8,969 nucleotides of DNA, taken from contig JALREG010000151.1 of assembly GCA_023253905.1 (NCBI GenBank), forward strand, positions 1-8,969. The letters run 5' to 3'. Shown piece by piece: positions 1 to 6,661 of the stretch (position 1 is the first letter of the stretch; every line of letters begins with the position of its first letter). The translations under genes and the position numbers were made by a program. Below the pieces are notes generated by a model. It had not been told where the DNA came from. It made no database searches and saw only the letters and a program-made list of their open reading frames with translations. The DNA is from Burkholderiaceae bacterium (GTDB lineage Bacteria > Pseudomonadota > Gammaproteobacteria > Burkholderiales > Burkholderiaceae).

Positions 1-145
1 CAATATCACCTTGTGAGCCGGTGAATCCTTGGATGCCTCTAGAACCAGTATAACCGATATCACCCTGCGAGCCGGTGTATCCTATCGCACCGACCTCTCC
101 TTGAGATCCTGTATAACCTGTTGCACCTTGAGAACCTGTAAACCC
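1..145 (-). CDS. Fragment of a collagen-like repeat protein, probably phage fibre type
   Basis: Read on the minus strand from 145 down to 2, the sequence gives sixteen consecutive Gly-X-Y triplets with no stop: GFT GSQ GAT GYT GSQ GEV GAI GYT GSQ GDI GYT GSR GIQ GFT GSQ GDI. This is a collagen-like repeat, able in principle to form a triple helix. The Thr-, Ser-, Gln- and Tyr-rich triplets without proline resemble fibre or structural proteins of marine tailed phages more than animal or Bacillus collagen-like proteins; that comparison is from memory. Both ends of the gene are missing: one leaves the window and the other stops at the join with prpE. G+C is 50% by count against about 62% in a sample of the neighbouring prpE. 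I infer foreign DNA, probably joined during assembly. The coding frame is certain; the phage origin is only likely. Confidence 0.72.
9..145. repeat. Five degenerate 20-base direct repeats
   Basis: Five related 20-base units lie at 9-28, 36-55, 63-82, 99-118 and 126-145. On the plus strand they look like CCTTGAGAACCTGTAAACCC with variations. Start-to-start distances are 27, 27, 36 and 27 bases, all multiples of 9. This fits units of three or four Gly-X-Y triplets in the minus-strand collagen-like frame. The variation is mostly at third codon positions, so the repeat is kept as protein and not as DNA. Such repeats are prone to slippage and to misassembly. Confidence 0.8.
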
Positions 146-1471
146 GACGCTGTGCTGATGGTTGATCGCGGGCTCGCGCCCTATGCGCTCGTTCAAGGTC
201 GTGATCACGACTACGCGCCGCTTCGCGAGCAGCACCTGAACGCGATCGTACCGGTCACCTGGCTTGAATCGAACGAGGTCTCCTACACGCTCTACACGTC
301 AGGCACCACAGGCAAACCCAAAGGCGTGCAGCGCGACGTGGGCGGCTATGCGGTCGCGCTCGCGGCCTCGATGAAGCATATTTTCTGTGGCAACAAGGGT
401 GAGACGTATTTTTCAACCAGCGATATCGGTTGGGTGGTAGGCCACTCCTACATCGTTTATGGTCCGCTGATCGCGGGCATGGCCACCATCATGTATGAGG
501 GCACACCGGTCCGGCCGGATGCGGGCATCCTCTGGCAGCTGGTTGAGCGATACAAGGTAACGGTGATGTTCTCGGCGCCTACCGCGATCCGGGTTCTGAA
601 AAAGCAGGATCCCGCCTGGCTCACCCGCTATGACACGTCGTCGCTTCGAGCCCTGTTTCTGGCTGGCGAACCCCTGGACGAGCCCACCGCTCGCTGGATC
701 TCCGAGAGCTTGGGCCGGCCAATCATCGACAACTACTGGCAGACCGAAACCGGCTGGCCGATTCTTACTGTTGCACACGGCATCGAAAAGACGCCCACCC
801 GCTTCGGTAGCCCCGGAATGCCGATGTACGGCTACGACGTGCGGCTCCTTCACGAACAGACCGGAGAGGAAGTGGGACCCAATGAGAAAGGCGTGGTGGC
901 GGTGCTGCCGCCGCTGCCGCCTGGCTGCATGCAGACGGTGTGGGGCGACGACGAACGATTCGTCAAGACCTATTTTTCGAGTATTCCCGGTAAGCTCGCT
1001 TACTCCACCTTCGATTGGGGCATTCGTGACGATGACGGTTACTACTTCATCCTCGGCCGGACCGATGACGTCATCAACGTGGCGGGGCATCGCCTGGGCA
1101 CCCGCGAAATCGAAGAATCACTCTCCAGCCATGCTGCCGTGGCCGAGTGCGCGGTGGTCGGTGTCGCAGATACCTTAAAGGGGCAGGTAGCGGTGGGGTT
1201 TGCCGTCGTGAAAGATCCGTCACTCATCGAACAAATCGATGAGCGCCTGAAACTCGAGGGCGAGCTGATGGCAACCGTCGACCGGCAGCTGGGGGCGGTG
1301 GCGCGACCGTCGCGCGTTTATTTTGTGTCCATGCTGCCCAAGACCCGAAGTGGCAAGGTGCTGCGGCGGTCAATTCAGGCGGTGTGCGAAGGACGCGATC
1401 CGGGTGATCTCACCACCATCGAGGACCCCTCCACGCTCGAACAGGTGAGGCAGGCACTTGCCGGTCGCTGA
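140..1471 (+). CDS. prpE: Propionyl-CoA synthetase PrpE, lacking its N-terminal third
   Basis: PrpE activates propionate with ATP and CoA through a propionyl-adenylate, feeding the methylcitrate cycle in the cytoplasm. About 443 residues are present out of the usual 620-640. Homology starts at KPDAVLMVDRG, after the collagen-like DNA, so the acetyl-CoA-synthetase N-terminal domain and the first part of the AMP-binding domain are missing. Seen in order: the phosphate-binding loop YTSGTTGKPKG at 293-325, STSDIGWVVGHSYIVYGP, SAPTAIRVLKK, FLAGEP, DNYWQTETGW, the hinge region GRTDDVINVAGHRLGT, and the C-terminal TRSGKVLRRSIQ whose Lys codon at 1355-1357 is the catalytic, acylation-regulated lysine. 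The ending EGRDPGDLTTIEDP is typical of PrpE and separates it from Acs. The frame remains open back to a TTG at 29, but those codons are the antisense of the collagen repeat, so no true start is present. The downstream transporter overlaps its end. Confidence 0.93.
   Translation, partial: KPDAVLMVDRGLAPYALVQGRDHDYAPLREQHLNAIVPVTWLESNEVSYTLYTSGTTGKPKGVQRDVGGYAVALAASMKHIFCGNKGETYFSTSDIGWVVGHSYIVYGPLIAGMATIMYEGTPVRPDAGILWQLVERYKVTVMFSAPTAIRVLKKQDPAWLTRYDTSSLRALFLAGEPLDEPTARWISESLGRPIIDNYWQTETGWPILTVAHGIEKTPTRFGSPGMPMYGYDVRLLHEQTGEEVGPNEKGVVAVLPPLPPGCMQTVWGDDERFVKTYFSSIPGKLAYSTFDWGIRDDDGYYFILGRTDDVINVAGHRLGTREIEESLSSHAAVAECAVVGVADTLKGQVAVGFAVVKDPSLIEQIDERLKLEGELMATVDRQLGAVARPSRVYFVSMLPKTRSGKVLRRSIQAVCEGRDPGDLTTIEDPSTLEQVRQALAGR
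1443..1460 (+). promoter_or_regulatory. Ribosome binding site and TTG start of the UMF1 transporter
   Basis: AGGTGAGG at 1443-1450 lies seven bases before a TTG at 1458-1460. An in-frame TGA at 1446-1448 limits how far upstream the gene can start. No ATG or GTG occurs before the conserved region begins. The site lies inside the last codons of prpE, which suggests translational coupling. Confidence 0.6.
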
Positions 1472-2747
1472 TTCGCTCAAGCAAGGCGTACGCCGCCGTG
1501 AGTTCTTGGGCTGGGCGGCGTACGACTTTGCCAATTCGGGTTACAGCACTGTGGTGCTTACCGCAGTGTTCAACGCCTATTTCGTAGGGGTCGTGGCGGG
1601 CGGCGCAAGCTGGGCCACGTTTGCCTGGACCCTGACGGTCGCCGTCTCCAGCCTGATCGTTGCGCTGGTGTCGCCGCCTTTAGGCGCGTGGGCAGACCGG
1701 CGCGGCGCGCGAAAGACGCTCCTCGCCGTGTGTACCGTTGGGTGTGTGGTGGCAACGGCAGCGCTGGCGACCGCTGGTCCCGACACGATGCTGCTTGCGG
1801 CGTTGCTGGTGATTGCGTCCAACGTTTGTTACTGCATCGGCGAGTCGCTGATCGCGTCATTCCTGCCTGATCTAGCACGCCCAGAAGCCATCGGTCGGGT
1901 ATCGGGTTGGGGATGGGGTGTCGGCTACTTCGGCGGCATGCTCACGTTGGGCCTGTCGCTTGCGTGGCTACTGAGTGCGTCGTCACGCGGCACAACGGCT
2001 GCTCAGGCCGTGCCGCAAACCATGCTGATCACCGCCGTGGTGTTCGCCCTCGCATCGCTCCCCACCTTTTTCCTCCTCCGCGAACGATCGGCGCACGGTG
2101 CCGGACCTTTTGCTCAAGTGCCGAAGGTGGGCGCGTGGCAACAGTTGCGCCACAGTATCGGCTCGCTGAACGCGTTTCCCGACCTCAGGCGGCTTCTGCT
2201 TTGCATGACCTGTTACCAGGCGGGCATTTCGGTGGTGATTGCACTGGCCGCGGTGTACGCAGAGCAACAGATGGGCTTCTCGCAGACCGACACGATGATG
2301 CTGGTGTTCACCGTCAATATCGCGGCGGCGGTGGGTGCTTTCGGTTTCGGTTCGTTACAGGACCGTATCGGGCATCGCCTTGCGCTTGCCATGACACTGG
2401 TCGGTTGGGTTGCCATGACCCTGATCGCGGGGCTGGGCGAGAGCCGCGCCCAGTTCTGGGTCGCAGCGGTGCTGGCCGGACTTTGTATTGGCGCCAGTCA
2501 GTCATGTGGGCGCGCCATGGTGGGTCTGCTTGCACCCGCACCGAGGTTGGCGGAGTTCTATGGGTTGTGGTCGCTGGCGGTACGGTTGGCAGCTGTGATC
2601 GGACCGATTACCTATGGGGCGGTCACATGGATGAGCGGTGGCAATCACCGGCTCGCAATTCTGGGAACCGGGTTGTTCTTCGTCGCAGCGCTGGCGGTGC
2701 TACGAACCGTGGATGTGGAGCGCGGGGCGAGGCTCAGGTCAGTCTGA
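1458..2747 (+). CDS. MFS transporter, UMF1 / Atg22-like family
   Basis: A 429-residue polytopic inner-membrane protein, the normal length for bacterial UMF1-family (Atg22-like) transporters; Atg22 itself exports amino acids from the yeast vacuole. The N-terminal signature FLGWAAYDFANSGYSTVVLTAVF at about 16-38 is diagnostic. Others are the MFS motif-A-like loop GAWADRRGARK (76-86), GRVSGWGWGVGYFGG (147-161) and the late GRAMVGLLAP-APRLAEFYGL-WSLAVR segment with GP (351-383). Hydrophobic stretches across the whole length fit 11 or 12 membrane segments, with a charged cytoplasmic loop at about 206-245. The start is a TTG overlapping prpE by 14 bases with a good Shine-Dalgarno, so the two genes are probably one transcript. 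Substrates of bacterial members are mostly unknown. Export or exchange of a small organic or amino acid linked to propionate use is possible but unproven. It ends 9 bases inside the end of the convergent coaX. Confidence 0.85.
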   Translation: MPVADSLKQGVRRREFLGWAAYDFANSGYSTVVLTAVFNAYFVGVVAGGASWATFAWTLTVAVSSLIVALVSPPLGAWADRRGARKTLLAVCTVGCVVATAALATAGPDTMLLAALLVIASNVCYCIGESLIASFLPDLARPEAIGRVSGWGWGVGYFGGMLTLGLSLAWLLSASSRGTTAAQAVPQTMLITAVVFALASLPTFFLLRERSAHGAGPFAQVPKVGAWQQLRHSIGSLNAFPDLRRLLLCMTCYQAGISVVIALAAVYAEQQMGFSQTDTMMLVFTVNIAAAVGAFGFGSLQDRIGHRLALAMTLVGWVAMTLIAGLGESRAQFWVAAVLAGLCIGASQSCGRAMVGLLAPAPRLAEFYGLWSLAVRLAAVIGPITYGAVTWMSGGNHRLAILGTGLFFVAALAVLRTVDVERGARLRSV

Positions 2748-3539
2748 TGAACCGGAGCGAATCGGGGTGCCCTCGGTACCCAGCGTCATGGCGATGCGAT
2801 ACAAGCCCTCGAGCACCAGGTTCTCCACATAAGTGAATTCGACGCTCAGGCGCGGACCGAGCGAACGCGCGGCGCCGCCCGACAGGATGCACCGCATATC
2901 TGGGTAATTTCGCTGATGAAGCGAAAATACGCGCTCGACTGCGCCTGCCTGCGCATGTGCGCAGCCCGTCGCAATGGCGTCAACCGTCTGGCGGGGAAAA
3001 TCAACGTAATCGCCAGCCGCATCGGGTAGCGTGGCCGTGTTCTGGTGAAGCGCACGCTGCATGAGGCCCAGGCCTGGCATGATCCCACCGCCAAGAAACC
3101 GACCATCGGTTGAGATCATGTCAAGCGTGGTGGCAGTGCCGCACACCACCACCAACCCAGCGCGCTCGCCGATCAGGGCACGGGCACCGATCATCGCAGC
3201 CCAGCGATCACATCCCAGCGCTGCGGGGTTGAGATAACCGTTGGTGATACCGCATTGTTGTGCGCGTGAGCTGATCCAGTGGGCAAACGGCGCATCAGGC
3301 CAGACCTCAAGCGCCCGAAGCACAGGATTGACCACCCGCGTCCCCGCCACACTGGCAATCACGATCCGGTCGGGACGGGGCAATCGTCTCCAATCGCCCA
3401 TCACCATGGGGATTTCGTCGAGCAGCACCCGGCCGTACTCGCGCACCCGCAGGTGGGCGGTATCGGCTTCATGCTGCGGGGCTGAGTAGACCCCCCACTT
3501 GAAGAACGTATTGCCAATGTCGATGAGCAGGAAGCTCAT
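2739..3539 (-). CDS. coaX: Type III pantothenate kinase CoaX
   Basis: CoaX phosphorylates pantothenate to 4'-phosphopantothenate, the first step of CoA synthesis, in the cytoplasm. It is unrelated to CoaA, belongs to the ASKHA fold and usually needs a monovalent cation. The product is 266 residues, normal for the family. Visible motifs are DIGNTFFKW (7-15, phosphate-binding loop with Asp7, Asn10, Lys14), ALGCDRWAAMIGA (107-119, carrying the catalytic-base Asp111), VVCGTATTLD (131-140), FLGGGIMPGL (148-157), DAIATGCAHAQAGAVE (187-202) and ILSGGAA (218-224), with the C-terminal VLEGL. I chose the ATG at 3539 because MSFLLIDIGNT matches the usual start; 16 further in-frame codons upstream run through a hairpin and look non-coding. 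No clear Shine-Dalgarno precedes the ATG. In many Burkholderiales coaX follows birA, but here it follows an amidase gene after a 103-base gap, so it may have its own promoter. Confidence 0.95.
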   Translation of the reverse strand: MSFLLIDIGNTFFKWGVYSAPQHEADTAHLRVREYGRVLLDEIPMVMGDWRRLPRPDRIVIASVAGTRVVNPVLRALEVWPDAPFAHWISSRAQQCGITNGYLNPAALGCDRWAAMIGARALIGERAGLVVVCGTATTLDMISTDGRFLGGGIMPGLGLMQRALHQNTATLPDAAGDYVDFPRQTVDAIATGCAHAQAGAVERVFSLHQRNYPDMRCILSGGAARSLGPRLSVEFTYVENLVLEGLYRIAMTLGTEGTPIRSGSSD

Positions 3540-3565
3540 GGTCTGAATATGAAAATAACTGAACG

Positions 3566-3595
3566 GCGGCGAGTGTAATACATACACTTCGCCGC
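3566..3595 (-). promoter_or_regulatory. Hairpin in the coaX leader
   Basis: GCGGCGAGTGTA (3566-3577) and TACACTTCGCCGC (3583-3595) form a 12-pair stem with one bulged base and a five-base loop. It ends 27 bases before the coaX ATG. The minus-strand sequence after it is CGTTCAGTTATTTTC, which lacks the clean U run of an intrinsic terminator. It could be a weak terminator, an RNA-stability element, an operator or a leader structure for coaX. The pairing is seen directly; the role is open. Confidence 0.45.
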
Positions 3596-3632
3596 GTGAA
3601 AAACCTCGTGTCGAAGCGACGCTACTGAGCGC

Positions 3633-3660
3633 AGACTGAACCTCAGTCTAGAAGAGGTTC
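3633..3660 (-). terminator. Two overlapping, mutually exclusive hairpins at the amidase gene end
   Basis: Two perfect seven-base inverted repeats share bases. AGACTGA (3633-3639) pairs with TCAGTCT (3643-3649) across a three-base loop. GAACCTC (3638-3644) pairs with GAGGTTC (3654-3660) across a nine-base loop. They cannot form together because 3638-3649 serves both. The amidase TGA (3645-3643) lies inside both. No T run follows on the minus strand, so an intrinsic terminator is doubtful. An anti-terminator pair or a 3'-end stabilising structure would also fit. Only the pairing is certain. Confidence 0.4.
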
Positions 3661-5088
3661 TGGCGGGGGTGCCCGTCGCACCCAGTCGGTCGCGTGGTCG
3701 TAAGCGTGAGCAAGTTGCAACACAGACTGATCGCCACGCGGTGGGCCGATCAGCTGTAAACCGATGGGAAGGCCCAGCGCCCCACCAAATCCTGCAGGGA
3801 CACTCACCGCAGGAAGCCCAGCCATGGTGGCTGGCACTACCACCTCCATCCAGCGATGGTAAGTGTCCATGGTGCGGCCAGCGATCTCGGCAGGCCAGCT
3901 TGAATGCAGATCAAACGGGAACAGCTGCGCGCTCGGCAGTGCGAGAAAATCAAAACGCTCAAAAAGCGCAAGCGCGGCTCGATACCAGTCACTGCGCGCC
4001 ACGGAAGCGCGATAGATGTCGTGAGCGGTCCGGGTAAGGCCCTGCTCAACCTCCCAGACGGCCTCGGGCTTGAGCAGATCGCGTCGCATTGGGTCTTGAT
4101 AGTGCGCCGATAGCGCGCCGCCGGCCAGCATGCTTCGCAGGGTGATCCAGGCCTGCCACAGCCGCTCGGGATCGAACCCGAGCGCCGCTGGCTCCACTAC
4201 GCAGCCGATCGATTCAAGCGTCTTCAATGCATCGCCGCAGACCTCGGCAATGCCAGGTTCAAGCGCCAGGTGACCTTCCAGCGAACCGAGCCACCCAATT
4301 CGAAGCCCGCGTGCGGGTTTTTGCAGCGCCTGGGCAAAAATTGCCGGATCTTCATGCAGCGATAGGGGAGCGCGGACATCGGGGCCTGCCTGAACCGCTA
4401 GCAGGCGGGCAAGATCGGCCGCGGTTCTCGCCATCGGCCCTTCAACGCCAAGCTGCTGGCCGAAAAGATCCAATTCCGGGAGCTTAGGGACGCGCCCAAA
4501 AGATGGTCGAAAGCCGTAGACGTTGTTCCATCCCGCGGGGTTACGAAGCGAGCCGCCCATATCGCTGCCATCGGCTACCGGCAGCATACGAAGCGCAAGC
4601 GCGACGGCTGCGCCGCCACTGGATCCACCTGCCGACCGAGTGGGGTCATAGGGGTTGAGCGTGGTGCCGTAGACGGTGTTGTAGGTGTTCGAGCCGAGCC
4701 CAAACTCGGGCGTATTGGTCTTGCCTATGATCAGCGCGCCCGCGCGCTTCATTCGTTCAACCACCAGGCTGTCAGCGACCGGAACGTGGGCCCGGAAGAT
4801 CGGCGAGCCGAGCGTGGTGACGATGCCGGCGGTCTGGGCCAGATCCTTGACCGCCAAGGGAAAGCCATGCATCCAGCCGCAGGACTCGCCGCGAGCGAGT
4901 TGCTGGTCACGCTCGTCCGCCTGCGCGAGAAGCATTTCGCGCGGCTGCCGGGCGACGATCGCATTGACCGCCGGATTGACGGCGTCGATACGGTCCAGAT
5001 AGGCGGTCATGATCTCGCGACATGACACGTCTCGAGCGTGAATCAGGCTGGAAAGCCGCCCGCCATCCGCAGCAACGATCTCATTCAT
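3643..5088 (-). CDS. Amidase of the amidase signature family
   Basis: A 481-residue cytoplasmic amidase-signature hydrolase, normal length. It uses the Ser-cisSer-Lys triad, all visible: Lys81 in [11 protein letters not shown], Ser156 in the GGSSGG core (154-159), and nucleophile Ser180 in [13 protein letters not shown]. The 24-residue spacing between the two serines equals that in fatty acid amide hydrolase (Ser217, Ser241). Also typical are [16 protein letters not shown] (122-137), [11 protein letters not shown] (191-201) and the C-terminal [10 protein letters not shown] and [10 protein letters not shown]. The family cleaves carboxylic amides to acid plus ammonia or amine. GatA of the Glu-tRNA amidotransferase is unlikely because no gatB or gatC is nearby. 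The substrate cannot be read from the sequence. The start is the ATG at 5088, seven bases after the fumarase stop; the open frame extends to 5247 but that part is shadow of the fumarase gene. No strong Shine-Dalgarno is present, so translation is probably coupled to fumarase. Confidence 0.9.
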   Translation of the reverse strand: MNEIVAADGGRLSSLIHARDVSCREIMTAYLDRIDAVNPAVNAIVARQPREMLLAQADERDQQLARGESCGWMHGFPLAVKDLAQTAGIVTTLGSPIFRAHVPVADSLVVERMKRAGALIIGKTNTPEFGLGSNTYNTVYGTTLNPYDPTRSAGGSSGGAAVALALRMLPVADGSDMGGSLRNPAGWNNVYGFRPSFGRVPKLPELDLFGQQLGVEGPMARTAADLARLLAVQAGPDVRAPLSLHEDPAIFAQALQKPARGLRIGWLGSLEGHLALEPGIAEVCGDALKTLESIGCVVEPAALGFDPERLWQAWITLRSMLAGGALSAHYQDPMRRDLLKPEAVWEVEQGLTRTAHDIYRASVARSDWYRAALALFERFDFLALPSAQLFPFDLHSSWPAEIAGRTMDTYHRWMEVVVPATMAGLPAVSVPAGFGGALGLPIGLQLIGPPRGDQSVLQLAHAYDHATDWVRRAPPPEPLLD

Positions 5089-5095
5089 AGCGGGC

Positions 5096-6616
5096 TCAGG
5101 CGACGGTAACGGGGATCTTGCCGATTTTCGCCTGCCACTCCCGAGGCCCGGTGGTGTGAACCGAGGTACCGGCCGCGTCGACGGCCACCGTGACCGGCAT
5201 GTCGCGGACTTCGAATTCGTAGATGGCTTCCATTCCCAGATCGGCAAAACCCACCACCCGCGAGGTTCGGATCGCCTTGGACACCAGATAAGCGGCGCCG
5301 CCGACCGCCATCAGGTAGGCCGCCTGATGGCGGCGAATGGCCTCAATGGCGACCGGACCACGTTCAGCTTTGCCGATCATGGCGATCAGCCCGGTCTTGG
5401 CAAGCATCGTTTCGGTAAATTTATCCATGCGCGTGGCGGTCGTGGGGCCCGCCGGTCCTACCGCTTCGTCGCGTACCGGGTCCACCGGGCCCACGTAGTA
5501 AATCACGCGATTGCGGAAATCGACAGGCAAAGGCTCGCCGCGAGCGAGCATGTCCTCGATCCGCTTGTGGGCTGCGTCGCGCCCGGTCAGCATCTTTCCA
5601 GAGAGCAGCAGTCGCTCGCCGGGCTTCCAGGAAGCGACCTCCTCACGGGTGAGCGTGTCGAGATTTACTCGTCGAGATTGGGCGTCCGGCGCCCAGTTGA
5701 CCTTGGGCCAGTCGTCGAGGCTGGGCGGCTCGCAGAAGGCAGGTCCAGATCCATCAAGGGTGAAATGCGCATGGCGGGTGGCCGCGCAGTTCGGGATCAT
5801 CGCAACCGGCTTGGACGCAGCGTGCGTGGGATAAGTGTTGATCTTGACGTCCAAGACTGTGGTGAGCCCGCCCAGGCCCTGTGCGCCAATGCCGAGCGCA
5901 TTTACCTTCTCATAGAGTTCGATCCTCAGCTCTTCGAGCTTGTTGGCCGGGCCTCGGGCAAGGAGGTCGGCCATGTCGATCGATTCCATCAGCGATTCTT
6001 TTGCCATCAGCATCGCTTTTTCAGCCGTGCCGCCGATGCCAATCCCGAGCATGCCGGGAGGGCACCATCCCGCGCCCATGGTGGGCACAGTTTTGAGTAC
6101 CCAGTCGACCACGCTGTCGGAAGGATTGAGCATCACGAATTTGGACTTGTTCTCGGAGCCCCCTCCCTTGGCCGCCACGGTGACCTCGATCTTGTCGCCC
6201 GGCACCAGTTCCATGTGAACCACAGCGGGGGTGTTGTCACCCGTGTTCTTCCGCAGGAACTGCGGGTCAGCCACGATCGATGCACGCAGCAGGTTATCGG
6301 GGTGAAGGTAGCCTTGACGTACCCCCTCATTGATGGCGTCGGTCACCGAGCCGGTAAAGCCCTCCCATTTCACCTCCATGCCCACCTTCATGAACACGTT
6401 CACGATGCCGGTGTCCTGGCAGAGCGGACGATGCCCCTCCGCGCACATGCGCGAGTTGGTGAGGATCTGGTCGATTGCGTCGCGGGCAGCTGGGCTCTGC
6501 TCGCGCTCGCGCGCCTGGGCGAGGTGCCGGATGTAATCGGCGGGGTGGTAGTAACTGATGAACTGCAATGCGGCGGCGATCGACTCGATCAGGTCGTCGC
6601 GGCGGATTACGCTCAT
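5096..6616 (-). CDS. Class I fumarate hydratase (4Fe-4S, FumA/FumB type)
   Basis: This oxygen-sensitive TCA enzyme interconverts fumarate and L-malate in the cytoplasm. The product is a full-length single-chain enzyme of 506 residues. The N-terminal alpha domain holds three cysteines expected to bind the 4Fe-4S cluster: Cys66 in LCQDTG, Cys185 in GWCPPGMLGIGIGG and Cys277 in NCAATRHAHF. GGGSENKSKF lies at 151-160. The C-terminal beta domain starts near 325-335 with SWKPGERLLLSGKMLTGRDAAHKR and contains YYVGPVDP and VGPAGPTTATRMDKFTE, then ends in FEVRDMPVTVAVDAAG. Fusion of the two domains separates it from two-subunit archaeal-type enzymes. Substrate assignment to fumarate over tartrate rests on full length and overall motif match. 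AGGGAG lies six bases before the ATG. It sits 45 bases after the UPF0114 gene and 7 before the amidase, consistent with one transcript. I leave out a gene symbol because fumA and fumB cannot be told apart here. Confidence 0.95.
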   Translation of the reverse strand: MSVIRRDDLIESIAAALQFISYYHPADYIRHLAQAREREQSPAARDAIDQILTNSRMCAEGHRPLCQDTGIVNVFMKVGMEVKWEGFTGSVTDAINEGVRQGYLHPDNLLRASIVADPQFLRKNTGDNTPAVVHMELVPGDKIEVTVAAKGGGSENKSKFVMLNPSDSVVDWVLKTVPTMGAGWCPPGMLGIGIGGTAEKAMLMAKESLMESIDMADLLARGPANKLEELRIELYEKVNALGIGAQGLGGLTTVLDVKINTYPTHAASKPVAMIPNCAATRHAHFTLDGSGPAFCEPPSLDDWPKVNWAPDAQSRRVNLDTLTREEVASWKPGERLLLSGKMLTGRDAAHKRIEDMLARGEPLPVDFRNRVIYYVGPVDPVRDEAVGPAGPTTATRMDKFTETMLAKTGLIAMIGKAERGPVAIEAIRRHQAAYLMAVGGAAYLVSKAIRTSRVVGFADLGMEAIYEFEVRDMPVTVAVDAAGTSVHTTGPREWQAKIGKIPVTVA

Positions 6617-6628
6617 GAGGGGCTCCCT
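6617..6628 (-). promoter_or_regulatory. Ribosome binding site of the fumarase gene
   Basis: On the minus strand AGGGAG (6628-6623) lies six bases before the ATG whose first base is 6616. It is the strongest Shine-Dalgarno in this minus-strand series and fixes the fumarase start. Confidence 0.65.
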
Positions 6629-6661
6629 AAATGGCAGGTGGTCTTGATGTGAGAGGTTGTT

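Noticed and set aside
9..145. A CRISPR array suggested by the regularly spaced 20-base repeats.
   Set aside because: The copies are degenerate, spacing follows multiples of 9 bases, the intervals are only 7 to 16 bases, and the sequence reads continuously as Gly-X-Y triplets.
413..1090. Open frames opposite and within prpE, including a 225-codon minus-strand frame.
   Set aside because: They overlap a strongly conserved AMP-binding enzyme and give low-complexity products with no family features; they are by-products of GC-rich coding.
1907..2836. A 309-codon open frame on the plus strand overlapping the UMF1 transporter and the coaX end.
   Set aside because: It is a different reading frame within a clear 429-residue transporter, with no membrane pattern or motif of its own, and it reads into coaX antisense.
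5089..5247. A longer amidase start adding 53 residues.
   Set aside because: The added part lies wholly inside the fumarase coding region in another frame and resembles no amidase N-terminus. [10 protein letters not shown] from 5088 matches the family start.
5156..6652. A 498-codon open frame on the plus strand opposite the fumarase gene.
   Set aside because: It runs antisense to almost the whole fumarase coding region, shows no recognisable domain and is rich in His, Arg and Gly as expected from antisense reading of GC-rich codons. Fumarase on the other strand is unambiguous.
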